From contig JAQUQF010000085.1 in the NCBI GenBank assembly GCA_028749105.1, positions 1-7,346 of the forward strand: a stretch of 7,346 nt of DNA. The letters run 5' to 3'. Shown here piece after piece: positions 5,934 through 7,346 of this stretch (the first letter of the stretch is position 1; the number at the start of each line of letters is the position of its first letter). The stretch is from Acidobacteriota bacterium (GTDB lineage: Bacteria > Acidobacteriota > Aminicenantia > UBA2199). A program made the translations under genes and the position numbers. The notes beneath the pieces were generated by a model, which did no database searches, was not told the DNA's origin, and worked only from the letters and a program-made list of their open reading frames with translations.

Positions 5934-7346
5934 ATGATCGCGGACCAAGGCGCGCTGAACGAGACGTCGACGGCCAAGCTGTTGCTGGCTATCTACGAGC
6001 AGAGCCAGACCGGCATCCTGCATTTCAGGCAGAACGAGATCCTGAAGGTGTTCTACCTCAATCGCGGCAAGATCAGTTGGGCCATCAGCTCGGACGAGGA
6101 AGACAAGATCGACCATGTCCTGCTGGACAAGAAGCTGGTCACTCCGGAGGTCCTGGCCCCCTACCAGACCGGAAACAAGATCGGCGAATCGTTCGGCAAG
6201 GTGCTGGTGGAAAACGGCATCATCACCCTGGAAGCCCTGATCCAGGCCACACGCGAGCAGGTGCACCGCATCGCCGCCGGGGTGCTGCGCTGGAGAAGCG
6301 GCAGCTACCAACTGGTGCAGGACCCTCCCCCGACGCGCATGGTCAGTTTGGACGTGGACATCCCCTCCCTGGTCACCCATTTCGTCCTGGCGCAGATGGA
6401 CGTGAACATCGTCTGGGAAGAACTGGGTTCGCTCTCCGGCGAGCTGCAACAGAATTCCGACCCGTGGAAAAAAAGCCTCTATTCCCTGAACCCGGAACAG
6501 CAGGGGATCTACTCGCGTTTCCGCCAGCCGCAGCGCCTGGAAACCGTCCTGCAGGATTTCCCCTCCGAGGGCAAGTACCGCATCCTGAAAATTCTCTATT
6601 ATTTCCTGCTGACCGGACTGTTGAGCCGGAAGGAACCCGAACCTCCCCCCTCTCTCGATTTCAAGGAGTTGGACAGCCTATTCATTCAGGCCCCGGCGAA
6701 CGCCAGCGCCGAGGTCGACATCAACATGCCCGCCATGATCGACGAGGACGAGGACGCGGTCCAGAACATCCCCCTGGCCGATTTTGCCGAGGTCACGGTG
6801 GGCAAGGAGGCGCCCGAGGAAACGGAGCTCCCGGCCCTCCCCGACCTCATGCCGCCCGACAGCATGAAGGAACCGGAAACAGAGCCAAGCATTTCCAGCG
6901 AATTGAAGGAAGAGAGGGAGCGGCCGCACCCTTTTCTGGTGCCGGAACAGCAGAAACCGCGCTGGTTGAGCATGTTGTTCATATCCATTCTCCTGGCCGC
7001 CGTGCTGCTCGGGTTGTTCCTGTGGCTTTCCCGCTCCCCCGCCGCTCCCGGCAAATCCGAAGCGAAACCCGGCCTCGCCAGGGAGAGGACCAAGACCGCT
7101 GCCCCCATGAAAACAATGAACTTGCCTCAGGGGAGCGACGCTTCCGGGGCGGGCAGCGCCGCCGCAACGAAAGAGCCTGTTGCCAGCGCCGAAGCCGTAA
7201 AACCGGCTGCGGAAAAAGCAGCTCCTGCTGCGAGCAAGCCTGGGCCCATTCTGTCCGCCTCAGGCCCCTCCGCCCGTGAGCGGTTCGCTGCCGGCGATTT
7301 CCGCGCCGCAGGCGCCGCTTGGCGCGACGAGATCGTTTCGCAGCAG
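5934..7346 (+). CDS. DUF4388-domain protein with one transmembrane helix, C-terminus cut by window edge
   Basis: The gene is open for 471 codons from ATG 5934 to the window end. Residues about 5-130 resemble the DUF4388 (PatA-like N-terminal) domain. They include NETSTAKLLLAIYEQSQTGILHF, then VFYLNRGKISWAISS, FGKVLVENGIITLEAL and the VLRWRSGSYQLV strand. DUF4388 proteins occur in bacterial signalling and motility proteins, but their molecular role is poorly defined. A second, probably helical region (about 140-232) follows, then an acidic, Pro-rich linker (233-340). A single transmembrane helix comes next (about 344-365, SMLFISILLAAVLLGLFLWL), then an Ala/Pro/Lys-rich linker. The last residues ARERFAAGDFRAAGAAWRDEI look like the start of a TPR-type helix pair. 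Topology is probably cytoplasmic N-terminus and periplasmic C-terminus. I infer an envelope sensor or scaffold. No enzyme motif is visible. Confidence 0.8.
   Translation, partial: MIADQGALNETSTAKLLLAIYEQSQTGILHFRQNEILKVFYLNRGKISWAISSDEEDKIDHVLLDKKLVTPEVLAPYQTGNKIGESFGKVLVENGIITLEALIQATREQVHRIAAGVLRWRSGSYQLVQDPPPTRMVSLDVDIPSLVTHFVLAQMDVNIVWEELGSLSGELQQNSDPWKKSLYSLNPEQQGIYSRFRQPQRLETVLQDFPSEGKYRILKILYYFLLTGLLSRKEPEPPPSLDFKELDSLFIQAPANASAEVDINMPAMIDEDEDAVQNIPLADFAEVTVGKEAPEETELPALPDLMPPDSMKEPETEPSISSELKEERERPHPFLVPEQQKPRWLSMLFISILLAAVLLGLFLWLSRSPAAPGKSEAKPGLARERTKTAAPMKTMNLPQGSDASGAGSAAATKEPVASAEAVKPAAEKAAPAASKPGPILSASGPSARERFAAGDFRAAGAAWRDEIVSQQ

Noticed and set aside
6077..7279. 400-aa plus-strand open frame inside the DUF4388 gene
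   Set aside because: It is Pro/Arg/Gly-rich low-complexity translation typical of a GC-rich shadow frame. The other frame is open to the window end with domain-like sequence and a transmembrane helix.

Overview
The window reads as ordinary chromosomal DNA of a fairly GC-rich, Gram-negative-type bacterium. It carries a housekeeping operon with its classic gene order, an exported zinc peptidase, a stress-protection gene pair, and a cytoplasm-to-envelope DUF4388 protein. The DUF4388 protein and the large secreted M14 peptidase would fit Acidobacteriota, Aminicenantes or deltaproteobacterial relatives. That placement is inference from gene content, not from any marker comparison.

Minus strand (4520 down to 1): an M14-family metallopeptidase with a signal peptide is followed by ffh, rpsP, khpA, rimM and trmD, and trmD runs off the left edge. 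Spacing is very tight. There are 7 nt between peptidase and ffh, 36 nt between ffh and rpsP, 9 nt between rpsP and khpA, 6 nt between khpA and rimM, and an ATGA overlap of rimM with trmD. No terminator is visible between them, so one transcript could produce the SRP protein, ribosomal protein bS16, an RNA chaperone, the 30S maturation factor and the tRNA m1G37 methyltransferase. The peptidase at the head of this operon is the unusual part.

Intergenic 4521-4748 is AT-rich, unlike its surroundings, and holds two divergent sigma70-type promoters. One (TATAAT at 4535-4540) reads left into the peptidase. The other (TTGACA-17-TATACT, 4683-4711) reads right into the superoxide dismutase gene and is overlaid by a 22-bp imperfect dyad centred exactly on its -10 box.

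Plus strand (4749 to the right edge): sod and ogt overlap by one base (TAATG), pairing superoxide removal with O6-alkylguanine repair. A 67-nt gap then holds a promoter (TTGACT-16-TACAAT) and a 10-bp inverted repeat whose right arm contains the whole Shine-Dalgarno of the next gene. That gene encodes a DUF4388 protein with one transmembrane helix and is cut by the window end after 471 codons.

No tRNA, rRNA, CRISPR, insertion sequence or phage feature was seen. The most original signal is the inverted repeat before the DUF4388 gene. It predicts that read-through mRNA from sod-ogt hides the ribosome binding site, while mRNA from the local promoter leaves it free.
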